Origin: Bog-950 sp046329495
GTDB lineage: Bacteria > Bacteroidota > Bacteroidia > Chitinophagales > LD1
NCBI GenBank assembly: GCA_046329495.1
Contig: JAXLUO010000005.1
Location: 62,001-126,000 of the forward strand
Reading direction: 5' to 3'
DNA length: 64,000 nucleotides
Shown here: positions 46,428 through 54,445 of the stretch, one piece after another
Layout: the number at the start of each line of letters is the position of its first letter
Position numbering within the stretch: position 1 is the stretch's first letter
Notes under the pieces: model-generated
The model's database searches: none
What the model was told of the DNA's origin: nothing
What the model saw: only the letters and a program-made list of their open reading frames with translations
Translations under genes and position numbers: made by a program

Positions 46428-46598
46428 TCACATCTCACGCCCTTCCAATAAATTTTTGGTGTTGTAGTAAATAACAATAGATCCCAGCACCCCTGCCACA
46501 ATGGCTTTCAAAATGCGATAACTATAATCAATCTCCGAAACGCTTGTAAAGGCACCGGTTTTAAATTGCCTTACTCTAAGCACGCTGCATTCAGGAGG
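46428..46598 (-). pseudogene. 3' part of a small membrane-protein gene split by the IS1595 element
   Basis: An open minus-strand frame runs from the element border to a TGA at 46428. It encodes VRQFKTGAFTSVSEI, then a hydrophobic helix (ILKAIVAGVLGSIVIYY) and a short tail ending EGREM. Joined across the element to 49026-48777 it would make a two-helix protein of about 135-140 aa. A frame shift exists between the halves, in a GTGAGGGTGAGGG slippage-prone run of the 5' half. The joining is inference. Confidence 0.5.
46590..46598. repeat. Left 9-bp target-site direct repeat TTCAGGAGG
   Basis: TTCAGGAGG here and again at 48777-48785, just outside the inverted repeats of the IS1595 element. IS1595 elements usually duplicate 8 bp, so the ninth base may be chance or part of the element. 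Confidence 0.75.
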
Positions 46599-46610
46599 TA
46601 ATTATATACT
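46599..46610. repeat. Left terminal inverted repeat of the IS1595 element
   Basis: TAATTATATACT, exactly inverted at 48762-48773. The similarity continues inward with a few differences (ACTCTACCCAAGAG here against TTGTTTAACCCAAATG on the other end). Confidence 0.8.
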
Positions 46611-46761
46611 ACTCTACCCAAGAGGTTGGTGTAGTAACAAGGGATGAAGGGATAAAGACTAAAGGTTGATAGCCCGATAAACATCTTAACCGCATGTCTT
46701 TTACTCCATTACTCGCCGCCTCGTTCCCGCGTTTCCTTTGCGCCTTGCTACTACATGTTAA

Positions 46762-46923
46762 TTATTCAATTTTCTTGGTGGGTTTAGCCTTTGGCTCTTT
46801 AGGCTCCTTTTTCATTTCAGAATCAACATCAAGCTTGTTGGCTTGGGCTATAACCTTCATAGCCTCGTCAAATGACAAGTTTGTGTTAACCTGTGGCTTG
46901 CGCTTTTTAGGCTTTTTTCCCAT
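46762..46923 (-). CDS. 53-aa basic small protein, passenger gene 2
   Basis: A short gene, easily missed. It starts at the ATG 46923, which is preceded by AAGGAGG, a textbook ribosome site that is rare in Bacteroidota. The protein has an N-terminal Lys-rich segment (MGKKPKKRKP), a central predicted helix (LSFDEAMKVIAQANKLDV) and a C-terminal Lys/Pro tail (KEPKEPKAKPTKKIE). Its start overlaps the end of the 289-aa gene by 17 bp, so the two are coupled. No known domain is recognised. The charge suggests it binds nucleic acid or an acidic partner. Confidence 0.75.
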   Translation of the reverse strand: MGKKPKKRKPQVNTNLSFDEAMKVIAQANKLDVDSEMKKEPKEPKAKPTKKIE

Positions 46924-47776
46924 CGAATAATCCTCCTTGTTCGGCTCTGGGTATATGCTTAATAATCTTGGATATTTTATAGCCTTTGTTTAAATACGTT
47001 TGAACCCCTTCGTCAAATTCCTGCCTAATTTCTAACATAGCAATAAGTTGGTCGCCCTTTCTAAAAGGCTCACCTTTGTCGATAGCTTCATAAAAATCGT
47101 CACTCATCCTTGCCGATATTTTATTGCCTTCGTATATAAACTCCCATTTCTTTTTAGGCTCGAAAGATAGAGTTACAATACTTAGCCGCCCCTCTTTTTG
47201 TATATCTTGTTCTGTTGGGGATTTAAAGCCATCTGAGGTACTTAGGGCCGTAAAGATTTCTCTTTTAACTTCTACTATTGGCTGATTATCCTTGTCTAAT
47301 ATTTCAAATCCTTTCACATTAGGGTCTTCGTCTAATGTAGAAAACTCAGCGGCCAATGCCTTCCTTACGGTTGGGTTGTTACTGTAAATATTATACGTTC
47401 TGTTATCTATCACCGTAATATTCCCATTGTTATTTGTAATCTGAGTTTTACCATCAATATTTTTAATTTCCTTAGGCTTTTCCCCTTTTAGCCAGCTATG
47501 CAATGCATAAACACCACCTAAAACGCCAACTAAATTTGCTACATATGAAACATTTTCAGCTGAAAATAGGCTCGATAAAGTTGATGTTATCAATGAAAGG
47601 TCAACTATAAAGCTTCCCTCAGCATTAGCATTGATTTTTATTTCAACTTTATTATCAGACGATAGTTCGCTATTAAGTTCTTGAACTAAGTTTGTAAAGT
47701 GAAGCAAACTATTGATGTATGTATTTGCATCAATTTGGTGCCCTTCACCATCGAATTTTATTTTTAATGCTTCCAT
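46907..47776 (-). CDS. 289-aa passenger protein of the IS1595 element, unknown
   Basis: 289 aa from the ATG at 47776 (MEALKIKFDGEGHQID); an ATG at 47806 would add 10 residues but lies inside the old end of the transposase. Residues 1-60 form a small alpha/beta domain (KIKFDGEGHQIDANTYINSL and KVEIKINANAEGSF). One hydrophobic helix follows (about 80-102, VANLVGVLGGVYALHSWL). Next is a strand-rich part with NNNGNITVIDNRTYNIYSNN. The C-terminal half holds a second domain (SIVTLSFEPKKKWEFIYEGN). I recall similar proteins of unknown function in other bacteria but cannot name a family with certainty. It is coupled to the 53-aa gene; both lie downstream of the transposase within the element. Confidence 0.75.
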   Translation of the reverse strand: MEALKIKFDGEGHQIDANTYINSLLHFTNLVQELNSELSSDNKVEIKINANAEGSFIVDLSLITSTLSSLFSAENVSYVANLVGVLGGVYALHSWLKGEKPKEIKNIDGKTQITNNNGNITVIDNRTYNIYSNNPTVRKALAAEFSTLDEDPNVKGFEILDKDNQPIVEVKREIFTALSTSDGFKSPTEQDIQKEGRLSIVTLSFEPKKKWEFIYEGNKISARMSDDFYEAIDKGEPFRKGDQLIAMLEIRQEFDEGVQTYLNKGYKISKIIKHIPRAEQGGLFDGKKA

Positions 47777-47783
47777 ATCCTTA

Positions 47784-48710
47784 TTAAGCAGTAATGAGCT
47801 GTTCATATGTTAGGCGTTTATTGTTACTCAAACCTAACATTTTTCTCAAATCTTTCACCTTCTGTATATGTTCTTGTGTTATATCGAAATTCAAACTCAT
47901 CTACGTATTTATCTAAATGCTTCTCACTTATTTGGTGGGATATGCCGCAAATGCCGCGATTAAACAGACCTCAAAGCCCTCTATTCCGTTCGTGTGATAT
48001 TCGCCACGCACGTATTCATCTTTAGCATGTTCAATAACTTCATGCTTGCAGAATGCATTTAATCCTCTATAACCTCCGTGTCCATCGGTAGTGAGAGTTG
48101 TTGTATTGTTAAGGTGCTCTTTTGCTACACCGTGCAATACTTTTTGTGTGGGATTTCCCTTTCTTACAGTAGCTTTAACTCCAACGCCTCTACTAAGCAT
48201 ACCTACAACCATTGTTTGTGCTACATATCCTTCACCCAGTTTAGCAAGTTCCTTGCCTTTGCCTTTGTGCATGTTGCGGCGTGTACCGCCCATAAAAGTT
48301 TCATCCATATCAACAATAGCATTGTTACCCCGAATGAAGGAGCCGCTTTTTAGGGCAAAACGTATGCGCTGTAACATAAACCAAGCTGTCTTTTGAGTAA
48401 TCCCTAAATCTCTGTGTAATTGCAGGGATGAAATACCTTTCTTGTGTGAAGTAATTAGGTAAATAGCTGCAAACCACTTCTGCAAAGGTACTGCACTATT
48501 TTCAAATATGGTACCCTTAGTCGCTGAGAATTGTTCCCTGCATTGATAACACTTGAATCGCTGAGTGTTACCTTTTAGCATACTCACTTTTTCACTATTA
48601 CAAAAGGGGCATGTAGGCTTGCCGTTCCATCTTAATTTGACTAAATGTTCAGTAGCTACTTTCTTATCAGAGAAGTGAGTAATAACATCTATCAGGTTCT
48701 TAAACTTCAT
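47784..48710 (-). pseudogene. IS1595-family transposase, two frameshifts
   Basis: Starts at the ATG 48710 (MKFKNLIDVITHFSDKK). N-terminal zinc ribbon (CPFC and CYQC), a helix-turn-helix region, then the DDE-like core with the Asp of VDMDETFMGG, the next acidic site in TTDGHGGY and HTNGIEGF. After GIEGF (near 47983) the frame breaks: one base seems missing, and the expected continuation (LFNRGICGISHQISEKHLDK) is in another frame. A second shift of one base, in an AAAAA run near 47850, restores the original frame, which goes on to LSNNKRLTYEQLITA and stops at 47784-47786. The intact reading would end just before the passenger gene. The first frame stops early at 47928. Confidence 0.8.
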
Positions 48711-48731
48711 AGCGGTTGATGGTTGACGAAT

Positions 48732-48763
48732 CAAAGATAAGTAGAACATTTGGGTTAAACAAG
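48732..48763 (-). promoter_or_regulatory. Promoter of the IS1595 transposase/passenger operon
   Basis: TATCTTTG (48732-48739) is an exact -7 box on the minus strand. A TTG (48760-48762) is 20 bp upstream of it, at the inner side of the right inverted repeat. It should transcribe the transposase and, through it, the passenger genes. Confidence 0.65.
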
Positions 48764-48773
48764 TATATAATTA
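48762..48773. repeat. Right terminal inverted repeat of the IS1595 element
   Basis: AGTATATAATTA, the exact complement of the left repeat at 46599-46610. It is followed by CTC and then by the direct repeat TTCAGGAGG (48777-48785). Confidence 0.8.
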
Positions 48774-48776
48774 CTC

Positions 48777-49026
48777 TTCAGGAGGATGTAGTGCAGAATA
48801 ATGTCTTACCCTCACCCTCACTCGTGCTACCTGTAACATCAGTTACGCTAATCTTAACCAAAAAAAATTCGTCAGGTTCGGCCTTTGTCGCTTCCTTCAG
48901 CACCTGCGAGCTAAGAACTATCCCATCTAAAACCTGCGAATGATACAGTTCAATTATCTCTTTCACCTCGGTTACCAGCCCCCGGAGTAGCAACAAAGCC
49001 GGTAGAAAATAAAATATGTAGATCAT
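48777..49026 (-). pseudogene. 5' part of the small membrane-protein gene split by the IS1595 element
   Basis: Frame from the ATG 49026: a hydrophobic N-terminus (MIYIFYFLPALLLLRGLV), then LSSQVLKEATKAEPDEFF. It stops in the TTCAGGAGG direct repeat. A +1 frame just before the border continues into the left flank (46428-46598), giving a longer two-helix protein. I infer that this was one gene before the element inserted; the first half on its own may also be an intact 82-aa gene. Confidence 0.5.
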
Positions 49027-49110
49027 AACCGAGCTGAATTATAGGTCATCCTTTCCGGTAAATATCCAAGTTAAATATTCCGATTACAATTCAATATTCA
49101 TACGTGGTTA

Positions 49111-49607
49111 TAAGGCCCATACCATGCAATTGAACACAGCCTTAAAACAGCAGGCGCAGTTCATCCGGGCTTCAGCCCGTAAAACAGAAAAATTCCGCTT
49201 CTCACGGCAAGCCGAATGCTTCAGCTTTCGGCGCTTTCGAACAACAAACCGGAAAGCCATATTGTAGCCGCATTTAGTTTTGGGATTTGACAATAAGGCC
49301 CATACCATGCAATTGAACACAGCCTTAAAACAGTAGGCGCAGTTCATCCGGGCTTCAGCCCGTAAAACAGAAAAATTCCGCTTCTCAGGGCAAGCCGAAT
49401 GCTTCAGCTTTCGGCGCTTTCGAACAACAAACCGGAAAGCCATATTGTAGCCGCATTTAGTTTTGGGATTTGACAATAATGCCCAAACCATGCAATTGAA
49501 CACAGCCTTAAAACAGTAGGCCCAGTTCATCCGGGCTTCAGCCCGTAAAACAGAAAAATTCCGCTTCTCACGGCAAGCCGAATGCTTCAGCTTTCGGCGC
49601 TCTCAGG
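49111..49607. repeat. 183-bp direct repeat, 2.7 copies
   Basis: Copies at 49111-49293, 49294-49476 and a truncated one at 49477-49607, nearly identical. The unit contains the palindrome CGGGCTTCAGCCCG. The third copy breaks off after CTTTCGGCGCT. The unit is 61 codons long, which keeps a spurious minus-strand frame open. Confidence 0.9.
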
Positions 49608-49773
49608 CTAAAGCGCTGCCTTATAATAAAAGACAAAACTATACTTCCCCGTTTAAGTAAAACTGCATGAAATCCTGCCGGGGAGGTTAACATACTTGCC
49701 TAACTCACTTCCTTACCCCAAAAATCCAACTGTTCCCCTGCGTGCCGGCCATCAGCCAGGGCAAGTAGGGGGA

Positions 49774-49891
49774 CGAGAAAAAGCCGGAATTGCCCGGCCC
49801 CTGATTAGCCCGGCTTTTTCGGAGGGGGTAAAATCTCACTATTCCACCCCAATAAACTCCGGCTGTTTCTCCCTTCTCCTTCGGAGAAGGG
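49774..49891. repeat. Two GC-rich palindromes
   Basis: AAAAAGCCGG (49778-49787) and CCGGCTTTTT (49810-49819) form one inverted repeat with a 22-nt loop. CCCTTCTCC-TTC-GGAGAAGGG (49871-49891) forms another, a REP-like sequence of a kind that recurs in many genomes. They may be bidirectional terminators or palindromic repeats. Confidence 0.6.
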
Positions 49892-50296
49892 CCGGGGATG
49901 AGGACATTTTTAACAACCTATATTTTACTTTTGTTTCTTTATTTATTACATTTACATCCAAAACCTATATCACACTATGAATTTCTTCTATCGCCCGGGC
50001 TATAGCCCTGTAACTTTCTCTTATATTCTATGCATAATTTTCTATCCCATGTACTTTAGTGGAAGCAACCTTAGTACTACAAAGTTTACAGCACCAGGTA
50101 AACTATCACTAACCTTGTGCACTTCTATAAAGGCATTCCGCCCTTTTACCCTTCACAAGGGTAATTTGTGGATATCGCAACGTTGTATTCAAATCTGCAC
50201 AAATACCCAAAATCATAATATTTTAAAATCGTTCATTTTAGACAAAAACTGCATTCATTTAACAAAAAAAGAACTCATATGAATTTTTCTGTAACT

Positions 50297-50548
50297 TGTG
50301 CACAAACAAAAAAGTGCACAAGCATGCACAAGCAGTGTTGATAACCCTATCTTAATATAGCAGTTTACTAATCCATTTTAACACAATGGATTGCTTAGGT
50401 AAGCATGGAAAAACTATTGCACAACATGCACTTCACTTCAAACTTCAACCCATAAGGACAAATGATAGGCTTGATAGGCATATACGTACAACCAATCAAT
50501 TCCTATCATTCCCTATCCTTTCCTATTAACTACTGTAAAAACCTATCA
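50297..50548. repeat. TGCACAA and CCTATC repeat cluster
   Basis: Contains the palindrome TTGTGCACAA (about 50297), tandem TGCACAAGCA (about 50313-50332), another TGCACTT/GCACAA group near 50418, then AATGATAGG (about 50462) inverted by CCTATCATT (about 50503) and further CCTATC copies. Near matches to a DnaA box (TGTTGATAA) also occur. No gene is in it. Confidence 0.5.
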
Positions 50549-50613
50549 CTATATTAAAAATGCTCAACAACTAACAACAACCGCCAAACAACAAACCTTT
50601 AATATCGTTCCTT

Positions 50614-50651
50614 GACATAAAAACAAAACGCCCTGCCGTAGCAGAGCGTTT
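50614..50651 (-). terminator. Intrinsic terminator after the 494-aa T9SS gene
   Basis: AAACGC-C-CTGC-CGTA-GCAG-A-GCGTTT folds into a hairpin with one internal mismatch. On the minus strand it is followed by TTTTGTTTTTATG. It lies 28 bp past the stop of the gene at 50679. Confidence 0.78.
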
Positions 50652-50678
50652 CTATGAAGGATAATTGGTTAGCCCCGG

Positions 50679-52163
50679 TTATTCCACTACCAGCTTTTGG
50701 GTAGCGCTGTTACAACGTACCAAATACATACCCGCCGGTAAGCCTTGCAGGTTCAGCTGCAATTGTTGCTCATTACCTGTAGGTATACTTTGCAACAGCC
50801 GGCCTGTTAAATCGGTCAGTTCAATCGTTTGGTTAGCATGGCCGGTATTAACCAACACGGTAACCAGATTGTTGGCTGGATTAGGAAACATGCTAAAACC
50901 TGCACCACTTTCCACTTCCGCAATACCTACGCTTGCTTCGGGATAATATTTCAACGAAAAATTACCGGCAAAATCCAGCAAACCATTTCCACTGGTATCA
51001 ACCACGTTTTGCGCTACCGAATAAAAAGTATGTGTTCCGGCAGTAACAGGATACACGCGTGAGTGCGAAAAACTATTGAACTTATTCAATTGATAAGCAC
51101 CGGCAAATTGCACGCAGCCTTCTTGCGGTTCCCAACCGTAGTGGTCGCTTACAGCCATTACAATACGGTCGCCTACCTGGGTGGTTGCATATCCATCCAG
51201 TTGCAGATACACATAACCGGCCTGGGCCGCTGTAATAGTTATGGAATCATAAGCCACGGGATTAGCGCGGATGGGCACATCGTCCAATTCAATCTCGCGC
51301 ACATCGGTAGATGCAATACCTGTGGAAGGAAAATATTCGCCCGTTAAAGTGCCATACACCCAGGCCACACCGCTTCCGCTCGCATCCACCACATTCGCCG
51401 CGTTAAGAAAAAGTGAGTCAGGGTCGTTAGCCCAGGCATCAAACATGCGCGAATGCGAGAACGGGCTTAAACGTTGGGCACTGTTTAATGCCTTAACTGC
51501 AACACTTCCGTCGCCTACCAGCCACGAATGTGTTTTACCGGCTGTTAACATAATACGGTCGCCGGGGTCCGAATCAACCCACCCGTTGGCATGCGCCACT
51601 ACCGTACCGTTAGGTACGCCGCCAATGGCAAAAGCCTTATCTAATACCTTAGGCCCTGAATTAAAATCGGGATTTGCAATAATGTTTTTGTAGATAGCAA
51701 AGGCACCTCCGGTGGCAGGAAAAAACTCAAGCGTTAAGTGGCCGTAGATAGAAGCATGGCCACTGCCGTTGGTATCAACCAAATTTTGGGCCACTGCATA
51801 AAAGGTATCGGCCCCCGCTGCAATATCATACACCATCGTATGCGAAAACGAACGGCTGCGCGTTTGGTTATTAGCTACCTCAACGGATACATTTCCATAA
51901 TTCGAAAGCCATAAACTGTCGTCGCTGGCAGCTACTACAATTCTATCTCCCGAATCGGCTACGCAATAACCATCAAAATGTAATACAACTCTACCTGCGG
52001 TGGAAGCATTAAACGGAAGTATAGTTAAAACAGTAGCAGCCGGTTGCCGTAAATTGTAGCTTCCGTTAACAACAACTTGCTTTACCTGGGGCTCCACGCT
52101 GGTTGCCGCATTTGCAAAAACCATCGTAACAAGCAGAAAAAAAAGGATATAGAACTTTCTCAT
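50679..52163 (-). CDS. Secreted repeat protein with T9SS type A signal
   Basis: 494 aa from the ATG at 52163 (MRKFYILFFLLVTMVFANAA), a signal peptide. Frame further upstream is not coding. Four related modules of about 90 residues with GRVVLHFDGYCVADSGDRIVVAASD, VYLQLDGYATTQVGDRIVMAVSDH and DTFYAVAQNLVDTNGSG. The last 75 residues are the T9SS type A signal (FSMFPNPANNLVTVLVNTG). The modules are unknown to me. Transcribed towards the non-coding repeat region, ending with a clear terminator. Confidence 0.87.
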   Translation of the reverse strand: MRKFYILFFLLVTMVFANAATSVEPQVKQVVVNGSYNLRQPAATVLTILPFNASTAGRVVLHFDGYCVADSGDRIVVAASDDSLWLSNYGNVSVEVANNQTRSRSFSHTMVYDIAAGADTFYAVAQNLVDTNGSGHASIYGHLTLEFFPATGGAFAIYKNIIANPDFNSGPKVLDKAFAIGGVPNGTVVAHANGWVDSDPGDRIMLTAGKTHSWLVGDGSVAVKALNSAQRLSPFSHSRMFDAWANDPDSLFLNAANVVDASGSGVAWVYGTLTGEYFPSTGIASTDVREIELDDVPIRANPVAYDSITITAAQAGYVYLQLDGYATTQVGDRIVMAVSDHYGWEPQEGCVQFAGAYQLNKFNSFSHSRVYPVTAGTHTFYSVAQNVVDTSGNGLLDFAGNFSLKYYPEASVGIAEVESGAGFSMFPNPANNLVTVLVNTGHANQTIELTDLTGRLLQSIPTGNEQQLQLNLQGLPAGMYLVRCNSATQKLVVE

Positions 52164-52401
52164 AAAGTTAGGTTTTGTTTCCACGGCAAAGCAATGCACC
52201 CCTCCTAACTTGCAGAATGACCTACGTTTATACCGTGTCTGACTTTTATCAGAAATGAAAGTTTGGTAATGTCTCTTCACTGCTTGGCACTTACCATTCA
52301 CCAATCACTAATCCGGCCAACATCAAGTACCCTTTGCATAATTTTACAGCACGGTGACAAGGCTTCCGTTATTTTAGCGCACTTAAAAGCAGGATTACGC
52401 G

Positions 52402-52959
52402 ATGAATAAGATCTTACTGGCATTAGTAGTTGTATTAGGTTTCTCTACGGGCTATCTGTTGTGGGAGCGCAAACAATTAAAGAATGAGTTAGTAGCCCTT
52501 ACCGAAAAGCAAAGCGTAAATATTACACCCATTAAGCCACAGGGCGGGCAGTCAGGTAATCCGGAAGCAAGCCCCTTCGATAAACCTCAGAACGATGCCT
52601 TGCTGAACGACCTGCCCGATACCAAAACCCCGCCACCTTTAACCAGTATCAAGTTCGAGCGCTTAACCCACGATTACGGAAGGATAGATGAAGGCGCTAA
52701 GGTTAAAACCACCTTTAAGTTTACCAATACCGGCGATAAACCCCTGATCATCTCCTCGGCAGTTGGCTCCTGTGGATGCACTGTGCCTAACTGGCCCAAA
52801 GCAGCTATCGCCCCGGGTGAAGGCGGTGTGATAGATGTGCAGTTCGATAGCGAAGGCAAGCATGGCCAGGTGGAGAAAAACGTAACGGTTACAGCCAATT
52901 GCAATCCGCCAAGTACCTTACTTACCATTAAGGCAACCATCGTTCCTAAGGATAAGTAA
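52402..52959 (+). CDS. DUF1573 family protein
   Basis: 185 aa. An N-terminal helix (residues 2-20) anchors or exports it. The DUF1573 domain has HDYGRIDEGAKVKTTFKFTNTG and SSAVGSCGCTVPNWPKAAIAPGE with the CGC motif. Common in Bacteroidota, extracytoplasmic, function unknown. A promoter-like -7 box (TACCTTTG) follows it and belongs to ruvX. Confidence 0.9.
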   Translation: MNKILLALVVVLGFSTGYLLWERKQLKNELVALTEKQSVNITPIKPQGGQSGNPEASPFDKPQNDALLNDLPDTKTPPPLTSIKFERLTHDYGRIDEGAKVKTTFKFTNTGDKPLIISSAVGSCGCTVPNWPKAAIAPGEGGVIDVQFDSEGKHGQVEKNVTVTANCNPPSTLLTIKATIVPKDK

Positions 52960-52986
52960 TTAGCCGAACCGTTTCGTGCTACTTAC

Positions 52987-52994
52987 TACCTTTG
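52987..52994 (+). promoter_or_regulatory. Bacteroidota -7 box TACCTTTG upstream of ruvX
   Basis: Exact match to TAnnTTTG, ending 17 bp before the ATG at 53012. It supports that start over an in-frame ATG at 52976, which would lie upstream of the box. Confidence 0.5.
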
Positions 52995-53011
52995 CCGCTC
53001 AATTACTCAGC

Positions 53012-53431
53012 ATGCGTGTATTGGCATTCGATTTTGGTTTAAAACGGGTGGGTGTAGCCGTTACCGACCCGCTTCAGATTATTGCTAACAGCCTCGAAAC
53101 AGTTCCTACCAAAGAGATTGAGGCCTTTGTAAAAGCCTATTGTAATAAGGAGGAAGTAGAATGCTTTGTGGTAGGTTACCCAATGAATACCGGCCACCAC
53201 GAAAACGATGTGGTAAAACACATTGATGCGTTTATTGCTAAATTGCAGCAACTCTATCCGGCCAAACCGGTGCATAAAATAGATGAACGCTTTACCAGCA
53301 AAATGGCCTCGCAAACATTGCTGATGAGCGGGGTAAACAAAAAGGAACGCCAAAACAAAGGCAATGTGGATGCCATTGCTGCCAACCTTATACTGCAAAC
53401 CTACCTCGAAAAGAAGTCAATGGGCTTTTAG
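53012..53431 (+). CDS. ruvX: Holliday junction resolvase-like RuvX (YqgF)
   Basis: 139 aa from the ATG at 53012 (MRVLAFDFGLKRVGVAVTD). The RNase H-like fold shows the Asp in AFDFG, Glu in VHKIDERFTSKMA, and Asp in VDAIAANLIL. It processes the 5' end of 16S pre-rRNA and resembles Holliday junction resolvases. Both functions follow from the family. Confidence 0.93.
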   Translation: MRVLAFDFGLKRVGVAVTDPLQIIANSLETVPTKEIEAFVKAYCNKEEVECFVVGYPMNTGHHENDVVKHIDAFIAKLQQLYPAKPVHKIDERFTSKMASQTLLMSGVNKKERQNKGNVDAIAANLILQTYLEKKSMGF

Positions 53432-53509
53432 GCCTCCTGCAAATTGTGCGTAACTTATTTATGCAATAGCACCAAAAGCCTCATCTTGTGAAGTATAAAT
53501 CATGTTTGC

Positions 53510-54445
53510 ATGATACAAGTGAGAAACCTGGTGTACGAATACACCGATAAAAGGGCGCTCGACAATGTAAGTTTCGAAATCAACGATGGTGCCATTACGG
53601 CGCTTGTTGGCCCAAACGGAGCAGGTAAAACCACCCTGCTTCGCAGTTTAGCAGCACTTTCCAAACCTCTTTCCGGCGAAGTGTTTATCGATGGTTACAG
53701 CACCATCCATCAACCCCGCGAAGTGCACCTGCGCGTAGGCTACCTCTCCGATTTCTTTGGTTTGTACGATTCGCTAACCGTAGAACAATCACTGCAGTTT
53801 ACTGCCCATAGCAGGCTATCACAGGGTGCCGATATTGACCGGGCCGTGCAAACGGCAATAAACCGGGCAGGCGTAGCCTCCTTTTTCGATAAAAAGATCA
53901 GCGCCCTATCGCGCGGCATGCGCCAGCGGGTAGGCATTGCACAGGCTATCATTCACCAACCAAAGGTGTTGTTGCTGGATGAACCTGCCAGCGGATTGGA
54001 CCCCGAGGCACGTCATTCGCTCTCGGTATTATTAACCGATCTGCGGGACAGTGGTATGACCATCATCGTAAGTTCGCACATACTTGCCGAGTTGGAAGAC
54101 TACAGCACCGAAATGCTGGTGATACAGGATGGTAAGATGATTGAACACCGCAATTTTACGCATGCCGGCGTAGTAAAACACTTAAAGCCGGTAATGATAA
54201 AACTGGAAAGCTATACACCTGATTTGGCGGAGCAACTAAACCAAATGCAAGGTGTTGCGGCTGTTCAAGCCATAGGCGAAACGCAGGTAATTCTGCAATT
54301 GGATGAAAGCCTGCTTACACGCCGTATGTTGCTGAAAAACCTGGTAGCGGCCAATATACCTGTAGAGGAATTTGCTGAGCACAAGATTAACCTGCAGGAC
54401 GAATACATAAAAACAGTTTCGGAATACAAAAAATCGAAAGTATAA
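53510..54445 (+). CDS. ABC transporter ATP-binding protein
   Basis: 311 aa. Walker A GPNGAGKTT, signature LSRGMRQRVGIAQ, Walker B VLLLDEPASGLD, and the H-loop His in IIVSSHI. The C-terminal 80 residues are an extra domain like those of export ATPases for lipids or gliding proteins (GldA-like). Its stop overlaps the start of the permease gene (TAATG). Confidence 0.92.
   Translation: MIQVRNLVYEYTDKRALDNVSFEINDGAITALVGPNGAGKTTLLRSLAALSKPLSGEVFIDGYSTIHQPREVHLRVGYLSDFFGLYDSLTVEQSLQFTAHSRLSQGADIDRAVQTAINRAGVASFFDKKISALSRGMRQRVGIAQAIIHQPKVLLLDEPASGLDPEARHSLSVLLTDLRDSGMTIIVSSHILAELEDYSTEMLVIQDGKMIEHRNFTHAGVVKHLKPVMIKLESYTPDLAEQLNQMQGVAAVQAIGETQVILQLDESLLTRRMLLKNLVAANIPVEEFAEHKINLQDEYIKTVSEYKKSKV

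Larger units (their letters stand above)
46599..48776. mobile_element. IS1595-family (ISXO2-like) element with two passenger genes
   Basis: About 2.2 kb, bounded by 12-bp perfect terminal inverted repeats (46599-46610 and 48762-48773) and flanked by direct TTCAGGAGG copies. On the right end three extra bases (CTC) lie between the inverted repeat and the direct repeat, so the exact tip is uncertain by 2-3 bp. It carries an ISXO2-like transposase gene (now frameshifted) and, downstream of it in the same direction, a 289-aa gene and a 53-aa gene. The family is known to include members with passenger genes. Insertion split a membrane-protein gene. Confidence 0.78.
49027..50678. other. Long non-coding region with repeats
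   Basis: About 1.65 kb without a believable gene. It holds the 183-bp repeats (49111-49607), a palindromic pair (49774-49891), and an AT-rich part (50100-50560) with several TGCACAA and CCTATC repeats. Frames of up to 140 codons exist here but come from the repeat period being a multiple of three or from chance. Confidence 0.6.

Noticed and set aside
46694..46930. A 78-codon plus-strand gene
   Set aside because: It is the antisense of the 53-aa gene, which has a strong ribosome site and overlaps its partner gene.
49108..49530. A 140-codon gene on the minus strand
   Set aside because: It is the 183-bp repeat read through; the period of 61 codons keeps the frame open, and there is no start region or similarity that supports coding.
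49977..50282. A 101-codon plus-strand gene
   Set aside because: Unusual composition, no family, and it runs through the AT-rich TGCACAA region without a ribosome site; chance frame.
50100..50560. Chromosomal replication origin
   Set aside because: Only near-matches to DnaA boxes and no dnaA, dnaN or related genes nearby; kept only as an iteron-like cluster.
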